Assembly (NCBI RefSeq): GCF_014654675.1
Contig: NZ_BNBC01000035.1
Span: 42,406 to 106,405 of the forward strand
Reading direction: 5' to 3'
Origin: Streptomyces spiralis
GTDB lineage: Bacteria; Actinomycetota; Actinomycetes; Streptomycetales; Streptomycetaceae
DNA: 64,000 bases
Positions 54,104 to 63,501 of the stretch are shown piece after piece. Position numbers and translations under genes: made by a program. The number at the start of each line of letters is the position of its first letter. Position 1 is the first letter of the stretch. The notes below the pieces were generated by a model. That model saw only the letters and a list, made by a program, of their open reading frames with translations, was not told the origin of the DNA and did not search any database.

Positions 54104-54281
54104 TCCGACGCTTACGGACTCAGTCCGTATACCCAGGGCTGTGACGCCTGGCGCGACCATGCGTTGACGATGCGGGCGTCTCCGACGCTGGTGCGGGTCA
54201 CATGCTTGCGGTCTCCGTCGTCCGCCGATGTCGATCGGTGTACCTGGACAGATGCCAAGGGCTGGTCCACCCTTCACTTCC

Positions 54282-55094
54282 ATGACCGCCCCTCGTCGTG
54301 AGGCTGCCACCCGATCGCAGCTGCCTGAAGCTATTTGTGCCGTAGCCGAGGAGATAGCCGGGTTGCTCCGGTCGTGTACAGATGACACGGTGCGCATTCC
54401 TGGGGCTGAGTGGACGGTTGGAGAGTCCGCGGCGCATCTGGTCCTGGCCAACGAATTGATGGCTGAACTTGCCGCAGGGCGTGAGCAGATATATGGCGAT
54501 GGCACTCCAGGGGGACTTGCGGCGGCCAACGCCGCCTCGCTGGTTTCCTTCCCCGAACGCGACACATCCGTCCTGGCGGGCGGCATCGTCCGGCATGCGC
54601 GGGCATTCACCGAGGCGGCCGGCACGCGGTCGGCCGACACACCGACGGTGACACCGCTGGGGCCCATGGACTTGGGGACTCTTGGCTCCTACCTGCTGAC
54701 ACACATGCTCGGGCACGGCTTTGACATCGCAGCGGCACTTGGTCGACCACACATGATCGACCGTGACAGGGTCGATTTGGCGATGCCGTTTCTGACCACC
54801 GCGATGCCCCGTGTCGTCGATGTACGAGCGGCCGCCGGTCACAGTGCCTGTTACGAGCTGAGGGTCCGCGGCCTCTCTCGGCTCACGGTGACGTTCACCA
54901 ACGGCGCGGTGGCCGTGCACGCCGAGCCCCCGCGCCGTCCCGACTGCACGATCATGATCGAACCGATCACGTTCTTCCTGCTCGCACTGGGCAGGCGCAG
55001 CGCCATCGGTGCCATCGCCCGCGGAAAGGTCCTCTCCTGGGGGCGCAAGCCCTGGCTCGCGCCAGGTTTCCCCGCATTGTTCACCGCACCATGA
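54282..55094 (+). CDS. Maleylpyruvate isomerase N-terminal domain protein with SCP2-like tail
   Basis: About 270 residues. N-terminal DinB/MDMPI-like helical bundle (EEIAGLLRSCTDDTVRIPGA, EWTVGESAAHLVLANELMAE, with LTHMLGHGFDIAAAL supplying further His). C-terminal SCP2/sterol-carrier-like part (LRVRGLSRLTVTFTNGAVAV, PDCTIMIEPITFFLLALGRR). This pairing is common in actinobacterial mycothiol-dependent isomerases and relatives. ATG 54282 is preferred; ATG 54228 is also in frame. Substrate unknown. Confidence 0.8.
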   Translation: MTAPRREAATRSQLPEAICAVAEEIAGLLRSCTDDTVRIPGAEWTVGESAAHLVLANELMAELAAGREQIYGDGTPGGLAAANAASLVSFPERDTSVLAGGIVRHARAFTEAAGTRSADTPTVTPLGPMDLGTLGSYLLTHMLGHGFDIAAALGRPHMIDRDRVDLAMPFLTTAMPRVVDVRAAAGHSACYELRVRGLSRLTVTFTNGAVAVHAEPPRRPDCTIMIEPITFFLLALGRRSAIGAIARGKVLSWGRKPWLAPGFPALFTAP

Positions 55095-55442
55095 GGACGC
55101 TTGCCTGGTCGCGCCCACCGCTTCTGCGCCGGGTCGCTCGGTGCCGCTGCCGTCCGTCGTCGTTGCCGTCAGGGTTGCCGTCACTGCGGTCGGGTGCGAC
55201 ACCTTGCGAGCCTGCCGTACCGATCTACTGATCACCGGTCTCGCTCACCAGCGAGCCTGACAAAGTCCACGGCCCTGACCAGCTCAGACGCCGTGGGCTT
55301 CTGTCGTTGTCGGCCGGCGTCGGCTGACCTTGGACGGCCGAGAAGGCCCGAACGCCATGTGCTGGGCCAGCCAGATCTTGAACGCGTTCAATTTTCATGG
55401 CACGGTGGCGCAAGTGCAGCGAGGGCGCCGGGGGGAATCGGG
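55095..55442 (+). other. 348-bp gap without a convincing gene
   Basis: Lower GC than the rest of the window. No coding frame with a ribosome site. The end carries the site for the next lipoprotein gene. Confidence 0.5.
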
Positions 55443-55952
55443 ATGGAGATCGCTCGGCTTGGCAGAGTGCTCGGTACCTCACTGGTGAGCGGAGTGTTGT
55501 GTGCCCTGCTCTCTGGCTGCTACAGCCTCGCCGCCGTAATCCACGATCCCCCGCAGCCGCCGGGCACACCTCAAGCCATCACCGACGGCCACCTCGTCGG
55601 CACCTGGCGGGACGAAGCGGGCGGCAGCGTCACCTTCGCTGCGAGCGGCGCCTTTGCCGCCAAGAAGATCTGTGGTGACTTCGCAGACTGGGCGGGCGAC
55701 GGCCCCCGGCTCTCTGTGGCCCAGTCGAAAACGGGAAACGGGACGTGGGAAACGATGACCTGGACACCCCCCAACGAGTCCGTGCCCAAAACTGAAGTAA
55801 CGCTCCGGTTCTCCAACTCAGAGATGTCCGCGGAGTACGAAACGGGGGGAAGTTCCAGATCTCCCAAGCTTTGGGTGTATATGGGAGACCTGGATGACTA
55901 CGACTTGTGTACCTTGACTCGGCAGTCATCACTGTCAAGCCCAGCTGGCTGA
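55443..55952 (+). CDS. Small lipoprotein
   Basis: A 169-residue lipoprotein: MEIARLGRVLGTSLVSGVL then lipobox LLSGC. Mature part: GHLVGTWRDEAGGSVTFAAS, FAAKKICGDFADWAGDG, KLWVYMGDLDDYDLCTLTRQ, a lipocalin-like pattern (GTW near the start) with two further Cys. ATG 55443 follows GGGGG. Stand-alone; function unknown. Confidence 0.8.
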   Translation: MEIARLGRVLGTSLVSGVLCALLSGCYSLAAVIHDPPQPPGTPQAITDGHLVGTWRDEAGGSVTFAASGAFAAKKICGDFADWAGDGPRLSVAQSKTGNGTWETMTWTPPNESVPKTEVTLRFSNSEMSAEYETGGSSRSPKLWVYMGDLDDYDLCTLTRQSSLSSPAG

Positions 55953-56138
55953 GGCGCTCGGTCGGTTCGTCCTGAGAAAGCGCCGCCACGCCCTACCGGC
56001 ACGCTGCCGTGGGTGTTCTGCGGATGCCCACACGCCGCAGGCATTGCCCAGATGTCGGAGGGCGAGGAGGACGGGGCTAAGGCGCTGGCACGGAGCTGCA
56101 ATAGCCTGAAAGAGTCTCGCGGACTGGGGAGGTGAACC

Positions 56139-56315
56139 ATGGCCGCGCTTTTCTATTCGGCTGTCGTGGTCGGCGTCGCGTTGATAGCTTTCGCGGTCCT
56201 GCGGGAGCATGGAACGCGGCTTGCGAAGGCGGCCTCCTGGTTGTGTCTGGCAGTCGCCGCGCTCCCCGGACTGGGACTCATCGGTGTCGTTCTTCAAGTG
56301 GTCTTCGGGTCGTGA
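56139..56315 (+). CDS. 58-residue two-helix membrane protein
   Basis: ATG 56139 follows an excellent GGGGAGGTG site. The product starts MAALFYSAVVVGVALIAFAV, has a basic turn LREHGTRLAKAA, and a second helix SWLCLAVAALPGLGLIGVVL. A hairpin in the membrane with short ends. Unknown family. The ribosome site and codon use make it credible despite its length. Confidence 0.65.
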   Translation: MAALFYSAVVVGVALIAFAVLREHGTRLAKAASWLCLAVAALPGLGLIGVVLQVVFGS

Positions 56316-56402
56316 GACTGGTGCGGGGCTGCGACGCTGCCAAGTCGCTTGCCGGGTCATGGGCTGGGCCGGGTGAACTGGCTGGCCTCGGGCCCGGGGA
56401 GG

Positions 56403-56630
56403 ATGCCACGGCTGATCAGGCGTTTCAGCGCGCAGGACGCAGCCGAACCTTTTTTCGCCACCACTCACCCCAGCTTCCATTCCGTCCGCCGGCCGTGCGT
56501 CCTGATCAAAAGGGGCGTGCAGGCGCAGAAGGCCGACCTCATCGAGCAGGCCGTCGAGGAAATGGTCCGACGTGGAGGCGCCAGTAGGTACGGTCCCGAA
56601 TGGGAGGAGCTGACCTTGATCCTTCGGTGA
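56403..56630 (+). CDS. Small hypothetical protein
   Basis: About 75 residues from ATG 56403 (PRLIRRFSAQDAAEPFFATT, then KADLIEQAVEEMVRRGGASR, then WEELTLILR). An upstream GTG at 56373 is also possible; the GGGGAGG run sits too close to 56403 to be ideal. No family recognised. Part of the low-density right end. Confidence 0.4.
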   Translation: MPRLIRRFSAQDAAEPFFATTHPSFHSVRRPCVLIKRGVQAQKADLIEQAVEEMVRRGGASRYGPEWEELTLILR

Positions 56631-56757
56631 CAGAACTGTCACACGGGAGAGGACAACTGGGTGCCGGGCCGGTGGGTCCAATTGGGCGTGACGACGGCAC
56701 ACTGCCCGCCGTCATCGAGCGCGGCAAGACCGCGCGACAAACACACCGGGGGATACG

Positions 56758-57987
56758 TTGAACACGCTTGCACACCAGGTCCGTTCGTCGGTTGCGGTCT
56801 CGGGCACGGCCCTGCTGCTGGCTGCCGCGGGTTTCGGCCTCGCGCCGGCCGCTTCCGCCGACGCCTCGCAGCCGCCGACGCTGGCGGCCGCCACCGCCGC
56901 GCCCGCGGAGGTCGGACTGGCCGGCCTGCCGGTCGCCTTCACCACCAAGGTCTCCAACACCGGCGCGTACGACACCTCGTCGGCGCGGCTGCTCTACCGG
57001 ATCGACGGGGGAGCCGGCCTGCCGTCGAACGCCGTCAGCCTGCAGTACCGGCTCAGCGGCACCGCGTGGAAGACAGTGCCGCTGACGTACGCCGACGAGC
57101 AGTTCTCCGGCGAGGTGCCCGAGACCTTCCCGCTCGCCGCGGGCCACTCCCGCACCGTGCAGCTGCGCATCGGGGTACCCATGGGCACCCCGCACAACGG
57201 TGACAGCAACGGCGGCACCCAGCAGCTGAAGCTGACCACTCTCGTCTCCTACGGCGCCTCCGGAGCAGCCCCTGCCACCGACCACGACACCATCAAGGTC
57301 GATGGCCTCAGCACTGGGCTGTCCGGCGTTCCCGCTGCCGTGACCGCCGGCGGCCCGGCCGTGAGCTTCGAGGCCACGGTGACCAACCCCACCGCGTCGA
57401 GGTACGAGAATGTCACGGACACGCTGATCACCAACAGGTACGCCTCCGTGCAGGTGCTTCGCTCCGGGACCTGGAAGACCCTCACGCCGGTCACCTCGGA
57501 CGCCGAGGCCGATGTGTACGGGTTCGACGTGATCGGCAAGGACGCCTCCCTTGCCGCGCACAGCAGCACGGTCGCCAAGGTCCGGGTGACCTACCGCAAG
57601 GACACGCCCATCGGGAAGGCCACCGTGCAGCCCTGCGTGTTCGTCAACGGCGGGTCGATACCGTTCAGCGGTACCACCTCCTGTGGAAACCACGCGACCT
57701 TGACCGTGCGCGCGGCGGGCTCCACCGGGTCCACCGGGGGCACGCCCACCCCCACCCCGACCTCGACCTCGACCCCGACCCCGACCCCCTCCGCCTCGCC
57801 GTCCATCTCGGCCGAGGCCCCGTCCGCAAACTCAGGCACGACCTCCAGCACGCCCAGGACGAGCTCGCAGCTGGCCAAGACCGGAAACAGCGGGACGTCC
57901 ACGATCGCCGCGGTAGCCGGCGCCTTCCTTCTGGCCGGAGCCGGGTCACTGGGCGTCGTGGCCCTGCGCCGCCGCACGCGGGCCTGA
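56758..57987 (+). CDS. Sortase-anchored cell wall protein
   Basis: A 409-residue surface protein: Sec signal (HQVRSSVAVSGTALLLAAAG... ASA), two Ig/beta-rich domains (residues ~45-170 and ~185-320) with two Cys in the second, a Pro/Thr/Ser spacer, the sorting motif LAKTG, a helix (IAAVAGAFLLAGAGSLGVVA) and RRRTRA. LAxTG is the class E sortase signal of Streptomyces. Start TTG 56758 follows GGGGGATACG. Function unknown; wall-linked scaffold or adhesin-like. Confidence 0.87.
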   Translation: MNTLAHQVRSSVAVSGTALLLAAAGFGLAPAASADASQPPTLAAATAAPAEVGLAGLPVAFTTKVSNTGAYDTSSARLLYRIDGGAGLPSNAVSLQYRLSGTAWKTVPLTYADEQFSGEVPETFPLAAGHSRTVQLRIGVPMGTPHNGDSNGGTQQLKLTTLVSYGASGAAPATDHDTIKVDGLSTGLSGVPAAVTAGGPAVSFEATVTNPTASRYENVTDTLITNRYASVQVLRSGTWKTLTPVTSDAEADVYGFDVIGKDASLAAHSSTVAKVRVTYRKDTPIGKATVQPCVFVNGGSIPFSGTTSCGNHATLTVRAAGSTGSTGGTPTPTPTSTSTPTPTPSASPSISAEAPSANSGTTSSTPRTSSQLAKTGNSGTSTIAAVAGAFLLAGAGSLGVVALRRRTRA

Positions 57988-58177
57988 CCCCGGAAGTAGC
58001 GCAGGCACCCGCCGTCCAGCCAGGACGGCAGGTTCCTCTGCTTGGCCGGTCGCCTGTACGGCTCGGCGAGGACGGTCGGTGAGTGTCATGCGACGCCAAG
58101 CCCGCCCAGAGCGCTGCGGTTATGTTGCGAGGCCGGTGCGGGAAGATCTGTGGGGGTGATGAGGCGGCCGTTGCTGC

Positions 58178-58432
58178 ATGGGGTTTTCGGTGGCACGTAC
58201 TAACGGGCCCACAGAGTCCCGTCGTTTGAGGAGCCACGATGCCCGGAGACACAATCTGCTCCAGCTGGTGTGGTGCGCGCTGATACATGAGCAGGATCCC
58301 GGGCCGGTGATGGCGCGGCTGTACTGGCGCAACGAGGCGGAGGTCGTGGCCGGAGGGCTGCTGTCCGAGATCCCCGAGGTGAGCGAGGGGGAGTACGACG
58401 AGGACAACATGCCGAAAGGTCTCGATGAGTGA
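58178..58432 (+). CDS. Small hypothetical protein
   Basis: Up to 84 residues (RRHNLLQLVWCALIHEQDPG, then WRNEAEVVAGGLLSEIPEVS, acidic end). ATG 58178 has a weak GAGG site. A clean hairpin terminator starts 10 nt after its stop, which supports expression. No family recognised. Confidence 0.5.
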   Translation: MGFSVARTNGPTESRRLRSHDARRHNLLQLVWCALIHEQDPGPVMARLYWRNEAEVVAGGLLSEIPEVSEGEYDEDNMPKGLDE

Positions 58433-58441
58433 GTCAAGCTG

Positions 58442-58475
58442 ACGGGCGCCGTCCTCGCTGATGGACGGCGCCCGT
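58442..58475 (+). terminator. 13-bp hairpin terminator
   Basis: ACGGGCGCCGTCC (58442-58454) and GGACGGCGCCCGT (58463-58475), loop 8 nt, just past the 58432 stop. Confidence 0.75.
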
Positions 58476-58686
58476 GCCGGATGTCGGCCTCGAGATCTGG
58501 CCTCATCCCTGTCAGGTCGATCACGGGGGTCTGTCAACGTCGGCCAACGGCCCTTGCGCCTTGGTCGATCGTTCCCTGAGGCCCGGCGCTGACCGCTGCG
58601 GTTCGCGCTTGTTGGTGTCAGCCGCTGGTGTCAGACGCCGCATGCAGTCGCGACGAGGCTTACTTCGCCGCTCTACAGCACCCGTC

Positions 58687-59484
58687 CTACTCCTCCGGCT
58701 CCCACGCGCGGAGCAGGTCGAACAAACCTGCGTCTCCGTCGATCCGCAGGGAGTCCGCCGGGATACGGTCGTACACGAAGAGAACCAGCTCGCTGGCCGT
58801 GCCGCGAACGGAGACGCCAGCCGCGTTCGGGCCCTCGTCGGCAGCGGCGACAGGCGTCGTGCCGGGCGCGGGGATACGAGTGGAGCGTGCGCCGTCGCCG
58901 TCGACCGTGAGGCGCCAGGAGTGGCCCTCGGTGGCGTGGAAGTCGAAGGCAGTGGGCTTGTGCGGCCAGGCACTCGTCGTTGCGACGCAGGTGGACAGGA
59001 ACTCCTCGACACCGTCGAGTGCCACATCAGCCGGCAGCGGCTCCGGGGCACCCACGGTGATCTGGGCATCGTAGGTGTGCACCGTGATCTGCTGGAGCTG
59101 GTGCCGGGCGACGGCGCCACAGGTCTGCGGCGACTGGGACGCACCCCACCAAGTCCAGCAACCGCGATCCGGGCCTGCCTTCCGCAATGCGTCCAGCAGT
59201 TGCTCCACGGACTCCGCCAACCAGGCCAGCAGGGCCTCGCGCTCCCGAGGCGCAGCCGGGGCGCCCTCCGCTGCGGACTTGGCCGGAGCAGGCCCTGCGG
59301 CGACGGTGGCGGCCCAGTCGCGGCGCCCCTCGCCGATGTGCTGCGCCAGATCGAACAGCGTCCACTCGGGGCAGGTCGGCACCTGTACGTCGAGGCTGGG
59401 CGCGGAGGCGACCGCGGCGCGGAAGGCGTTCGACCGTTCGTCGATCAGTTGCAACAGAACGGGGAACGCAAGTGTCGTTGTCAC
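58687..59484 (-). CDS. Maleylpyruvate isomerase family mycothiol-dependent enzyme
   Basis: A 265-residue protein: MDMPI_N/DinB-type bundle (CPEWTLFDLAQHIGEGRRDW with metal-site His, RHQLQQITVHTYDAQIT with further His) and a C-terminal MDMPI_C part (GTASELVLFVYDRIPADSLR) ending LLRAWEPEE. Family members use mycothiol in isomerase or transferase reactions. GTG 59484. Second such gene in this part of the window. Confidence 0.88.
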   Translation of the reverse strand: MTTTLAFPVLLQLIDERSNAFRAAVASAPSLDVQVPTCPEWTLFDLAQHIGEGRRDWAATVAAGPAPAKSAAEGAPAAPREREALLAWLAESVEQLLDALRKAGPDRGCWTWWGASQSPQTCGAVARHQLQQITVHTYDAQITVGAPEPLPADVALDGVEEFLSTCVATTSAWPHKPTAFDFHATEGHSWRLTVDGDGARSTRIPAPGTTPVAAADEGPNAAGVSVRGTASELVLFVYDRIPADSLRIDGDAGLFDLLRAWEPEE

Positions 59485-59881
59485 ATGGACTCTCTATCAC
59501 CGTGTTCCGACAATCGGACAGTGATTTTCACAGCTGAGGCGGCGAGCGCGCGGCACGGACCGGGCGCCCTCAGATGACGCTCTGGGCCGCGTCTGCTCGG
59601 CTCTGCCTGGGGGGAAGTTGGTCGGGATGGCAGCCTCCGATACTCGCCATGATGTGCCGGCACTCGCATACGTCACCCGTCCATCCCGGAGTCTGAGCAC
59701 ACCCGCCGGAGGCATGGTCTTGTCGTTGAGCGGCTGTGGCGTCCACGGGTCTCGACTCTTGCCCTCGGGCTTACTCAGCGGGCGCGCGTCGGCGCAGCGC
59801 GCAGCGCAGCCGGGTGCCTTGATGAAGTAGGGAAAGTTCTGTCCCGCTGGAGTGAGACGCCTTTGTCGAGCCCCAGTGCTG
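59485..59881. other. 397-bp gap
   Basis: No convincing gene on either strand, no repeat of note. Probable upstream region of the leftward 59484 gene and tail region of the frameshifted gene. Confidence 0.45.
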
Positions 59882-60954
59882 TCAAGCTTCGATACGAAGC
59901 CAGGTGTCGCCGGCGCGAAGCCAAAGGGATCCGTCACGTCCTTGACCGCAGCGCATGACCACCCGCCCTGGCACTCGTATGGAGCGCCGCTCGGTCGCGC
60001 TCCACGTATCGCCGACCAGCTCGGCTCGAACCACTTCGGTCGACCGCCGATTGTGGGCACGCCTGGTCAGAACTGCTCGACGGCCGCGTACCGCGAATCG
60101 GTCCGGATCATGTACAGGGCTGGGCCAGCTGGTCACCTCACCCGTGGAGGGCGTGATCCGTGTCAGGAACGTGCCTCCGCGGCTGCTGCCGGAGTACCAG
60201 ACCAGCCATGTCCTGTCCCCCTCGGTAGCGGCGGTACAGCCTTCCAAGGACGCATCGGGGAGGCGGCCTTCCGGGCCCCACATGACGCGGCCGTCCGTGC
60301 TCCAGCCCGCAAGCCCGGCTGCCGACTCCGGATGGCCTCCGTAGATGCCTTCGTCACCGTAGGCGTCCAGGCCGATTCATTTTGATCGGTCATCAGGACA
60401 GGGATGTCATCGCCGATGCAGAAGGTTCCCTGATGCTCGCCCTCCAAAGAGCAGACCACGGCGTTTGGCTCCCATGAGCCCGATTCCTCCTTGCTCGTGC
60501 GACCGCTCACTATCAGGAGCCGGGAGTCAGGGAGAAGAGCAATGTGACTGGGCCGGACACGAAGATCGTTGATCCTCCGGCGTTGGACTGACCCCTCGGC
60601 TCGACGGATGACCAGCACGCCGTCAAAGGGGACTTCCGGCTTCCAGCCCGCCCAGCCTTTGACATAGCGGCTTCGTCGGAGCTGACGCCGATGGACGAGC
60701 AGCACGACAAGTTCCCCTGCAGGGCCGACAGTCCACCACAGAGCACGTCGTCCTGCCCAGAGATCAGCAATGGGCAGCCTCCCCACCCTCTGCACCTCGA
60801 TGGCTGCCGACACCGCATCCCCCGGCTCTTGAGCAAACCCCACTACCGACGAGAGAGGAGTGTATTGATGCCGCAACCAACCATCATGGCTTCGGACGTG
60901 TGGGCCGTTGCCGTCCAAGGCGTCCAGCAATCGGATCGCGAAGACTTCGGCCAT
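59882..60954 (-). pseudogene. Frameshifted propeller-like protein gene
   Basis: Two abutting minus-strand frames read as one protein. Frame 1 runs from about ATG 60954 (MAEVFAIRLLDALDGNG) to CIGDDIPVLMTDQNESA near 60370. The sense then moves to the other frame as DAYGDEGIYGGHPESAAGLA and continues through MWGPEGRLPDASLEGCTAAT to the stop at 59882. A single missing C in TCGGCCTGG (near 60370) restores one ~355-residue product. Repeated beta-strand segments (SHIALLPDSRLLIVSGR, RTWLVWYSGSS) suggest a beta-propeller. A sequencing error is not excluded. Confidence 0.65.
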
Positions 60955-61223
60955 GCGCTTGCTGACCTCGCCGGGCGTAAACGATTCGACCGCGCTGGAC
61001 TCGGTGGGACCTGCGCGCGGTGCCGCTGGAGGGCCTGCAGCGGAAGACCAGGCCACGGTGTCTCGGGTCGTGTTCTTGCAGACCCCGGTGAGTTCGTCCA
61101 CCTCCGCCCGGATGCCGGTCTCCTCTGGAACCTCGTGGGCGGAACCTGCCTCCGCCGAGCCTGGCGCGGTGCCTGAAGCGCTCCGGGTCTGATGGAGGCT
61201 CGATTCCCTGGGAGGATCGAGCC

Positions 61224-61550
61224 ATGGCCCGTCCGTCCCCTTATCCTGCAGAGCTTCGTGAGCGAGCGGTGCGCATGGTCGCGGAGATCCGCCCGAACTA
61301 TCCGACCGAGTGGGCCGCGATGAAGGCGGTCGCTGCGAAGCTGGGCATTGGTGCAGCCGAGACGGTGCGGACGTGGGTCCGCAAAGCTGAGGTCGACGCG
61401 GGCCGGCGTCCCGGGGTGACCTCGGAGGAGGCCGCGGAGATCAAGCGGCTGAAGGCCGAGAACGCCGAGCTGCGCCGGGCCAACGAGATCCTCAAGGCGG
61501 CCTCGGCTTTCTTCGCGGCCGAGCTCGACCGGCCGTCGAAGCGCTCGTAG
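61224..61550 (+). CDS. IS3-family transposase OrfA
   Basis: A 108-residue OrfA: HTH (PYPAELRERAVRMVAE, GAAETVRTWVRKAEVDAG) and a leucine-zipper coiled coil (EIKRLKAENAELRRANEILK). In IS3 elements OrfA binds the ends and joins OrfB by a -1 frameshift near its 3' end. ATG 61224. Confidence 0.92.
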   Translation: MARPSPYPAELRERAVRMVAEIRPNYPTEWAAMKAVAAKLGIGAAETVRTWVRKAEVDAGRRPGVTSEEAAEIKRLKAENAELRRANEILKAASAFFAAELDRPSKRS

Positions 61551-61914
61551 CGTTCATCGACGCCCACCGGAAGGTGTTCGGAGTCGAGCCGATCTGCGAA
61601 GTCCTGACCAGCCACGGACTGAAGATCGCGACGAGCACCTACTACGCCGCCAAGAACCGCGCCCCCAGTGCACGGTCGGTCCGTGACGCGGAGCTGAAGA
61701 CGCAGATCAGCCGCGTCCACACGGACAACTACGGTGTCTACGAGTACGGAAGGTCTGGCGGCAACTGCACCGCGAGGGCATCCTCGTGGCTCGCTGCACG
61801 GTCGCCCGGCTGATGCGCGACCTCGGTCTTGAGGGCGCCCGACGCGGGAAGAAGATCCGCACCACCATCCGGGACGACGGCCACGAGCGGGCCACCGACC
61901 TGCTCGGACGCGAC
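61547..61914 (+). pseudogene. IS3-family OrfB fragment (truncated, frameshifted)
   Basis: VAFIDAHRKVFGVEPICEVL, then LKIATSTYYAAKNRAPSARS, then HTDNYGVY; near 61743 one base is lost and the frame changes to KVWRQLHREGILVARCTVAR and LMRDLGLEGARRGKKIRTTI, ending at LLGRD. The whole catalytic DDE core that normally follows is missing. Confidence 0.85.
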
Positions 61915-62229
61915 GGCGAGCTTGGGCCCGTAGCTCTTTGGCAACTGTGGAACGCGTTGTGGCGGTTCTGGTCGAGGTTCAGCGGAAGGTCGAGTTGGGA
62001 GATGAGCTGTGACTCCAAGGTCCACGGTTCGAGCTGCGCCGCGTGGGCAGCGGTAAGCGGATGACCTTCGGCAAGGTGGGGGCAGGGTCGTTCGGAAGGC
62101 TGGCGCATCCTGATCTTTCCAGCGACGGGCGGAAGCGCTGTCTGATCTGTGGGGTAGGGTGCGGTGCTCAGACGGCCGGAGCCCCGCGGAGCGCAGTGGT
62201 ACGGCCGGCATGGCGATCCTGGGGGGATC
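61915..62229 (+). other. 315-bp gap after the IS remnant
   Basis: No gene or clear IS end recognised. Contains the promoter side and GGGGGG ribosome site of the next gene. Confidence 0.45.
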
Positions 62230-63501
62230 ATGCGGGCAAGAATCGTTCTACTCCGGTACGTGAGCGTGGGCGCCGCCGCGGCCCTGCTAGCACTGGGAGG
62301 GGTAGGAGTCGCTGGAACCGCGACCAGGGCGCAGGCGGTGGAGCCGCAGCAGCGCATTGTGTATTCGGAATCGGCGACGGTCGACGGCATGCTGACGTTT
62401 TCGCTGGTATCGATGAACGCCGACGGTTCCGACCGCCGGGCCCTGGTTCCGACTGGTGACGGACTCCCGCAGGCCAAGTACGACAGCCCGGTCTTCTCGC
62501 CCGACGGGCGGCACCTGGCGTTCATCAGCGAGGACGGATTCGCGGACATCTGGGTCGCCAACCCCGACGGCAGCGGAGCGCGGCCTGTCGCAATGGACGT
62601 GCAGGACCCCGACGGGTGGGCGACCCAGCTCGCCTGGGGCCCGAACAGTGACATGCTCTACTTGGGCTTCCAGTCCAAGCCCGGTCACGACCGCCTCCGG
62701 CTGATGAAGGTCAACCTTGACGGCAGCGGGTTCGGCTACGTGCTGCCCGACCAGCCGTACGTGTTCGACAGCCAGCCCTCGGTCGCTCCGAACGGCACGC
62801 TGGCCTTCCTTCGCGGCGGCACCATCGAGGTCTACGACCCGCGCCAGGGCGGTACACCCACCCCGCTCACCTCGGGCCTCCAGCCCGCGTACTCGCCGGA
62901 CGGTACCAAGCTCGCCTTCACCCGGCAGGCGTCGGACGGGCCCCAGGTGTTCGTACGCGATCTGGCCAGCGGCAACGAGACACAGATCACGGACGACCTC
63001 GGCGGGGTAATGTACCCGTCCTGGTCGCCCGATGGCAGCAAGCTGGCCTACCTCGCCGGCGGCACGGATATGCGGCTGACGATCCATTCCGCCACCGCTG
63101 CCGGGGGCCCGGGCACAGCAATCACCAGTGCCGACGTCCAGGGCGACGGACGTCCTACCTGGGTCATCCCCGCCCGCATTTCCAGCCCCGGCGCAGACCT
63201 GACGGGTGACGGTAAGGCGGATCTGGTGGCCCGAGACGGTTCGGGTGTGCTGTGGCTGTACAAGGGGACGGGCAGTGCGTCCGCTCCCTACGCCGCCCGA
63301 ACCAAAATCGGTGGAGGCTGGAACACGTACAACTCCCTGACCTCGGCGGGCGATCTGACGGGTGACGGTAAGGCGGATCTGGTGGCCCGAGACGGTTCGG
63401 GTGTGCTGTGGCTGTACAAGGGGACGGGCAGTGCGTCCGCTCCCTACGCCGCCCGAACCAAAATCGGTGGAGGCTGGAACGCCTACAACGCGCTGAGCTG
63501 A
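62230..63501 (+). CDS. Secreted TolB-like beta-propeller protein with FG-GAP/VCBS-type repeats
   Basis: A 423-residue exported protein: Sec signal (RYVSVGAAAALLALGGVGVA... AQA), a PD40/TolB-like propeller (residues ~40-315) with SPVFSPDGRHLAFISE, NADGSDRRALVP, QPAYSPDGTKLAFTR and PSWSPDGSKLAYLAGG, then two 52-residue repeats with DLTGDGKADLVARDGSGVLW (calcium-loop FG-GAP type). The repeats are identical at the DNA level over 126 bp. ATG 62230 follows GGGGGG. Role unknown; FG-GAP tails occur on many secreted Streptomyces enzymes. Confidence 0.87.
   Translation: MRARIVLLRYVSVGAAAALLALGGVGVAGTATRAQAVEPQQRIVYSESATVDGMLTFSLVSMNADGSDRRALVPTGDGLPQAKYDSPVFSPDGRHLAFISEDGFADIWVANPDGSGARPVAMDVQDPDGWATQLAWGPNSDMLYLGFQSKPGHDRLRLMKVNLDGSGFGYVLPDQPYVFDSQPSVAPNGTLAFLRGGTIEVYDPRQGGTPTPLTSGLQPAYSPDGTKLAFTRQASDGPQVFVRDLASGNETQITDDLGGVMYPSWSPDGSKLAYLAGGTDMRLTIHSATAAGGPGTAITSADVQGDGRPTWVIPARISSPGADLTGDGKADLVARDGSGVLWLYKGTGSASAPYAARTKIGGGWNTYNSLTSAGDLTGDGKADLVARDGSGVLWLYKGTGSASAPYAARTKIGGGWNAYNALS
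63199..63480 (+). repeat. Perfect 126-bp repeat inside the propeller gene
   Basis: 63199-63324 and 63355-63480 are identical; the unit length is 156 bp (52 codons), so the copies stay in frame. Confidence 0.95.

Larger units (their letters stand above)
61224..61914 (+). mobile_element. IS3-family insertion sequence remnant
   Basis: Holds orfA intact and an orfB that is frameshifted and cut off after ATDLLGRD at 61914, so it is not active. A clear right inverted repeat is not found. Confidence 0.85.

Noticed and set aside
53762..54667. 301-codon minus-strand frame at the right-hand region
   Set aside because: Overlaps the maleylpyruvate-isomerase-type gene, Ser/Arg-rich and without motif.
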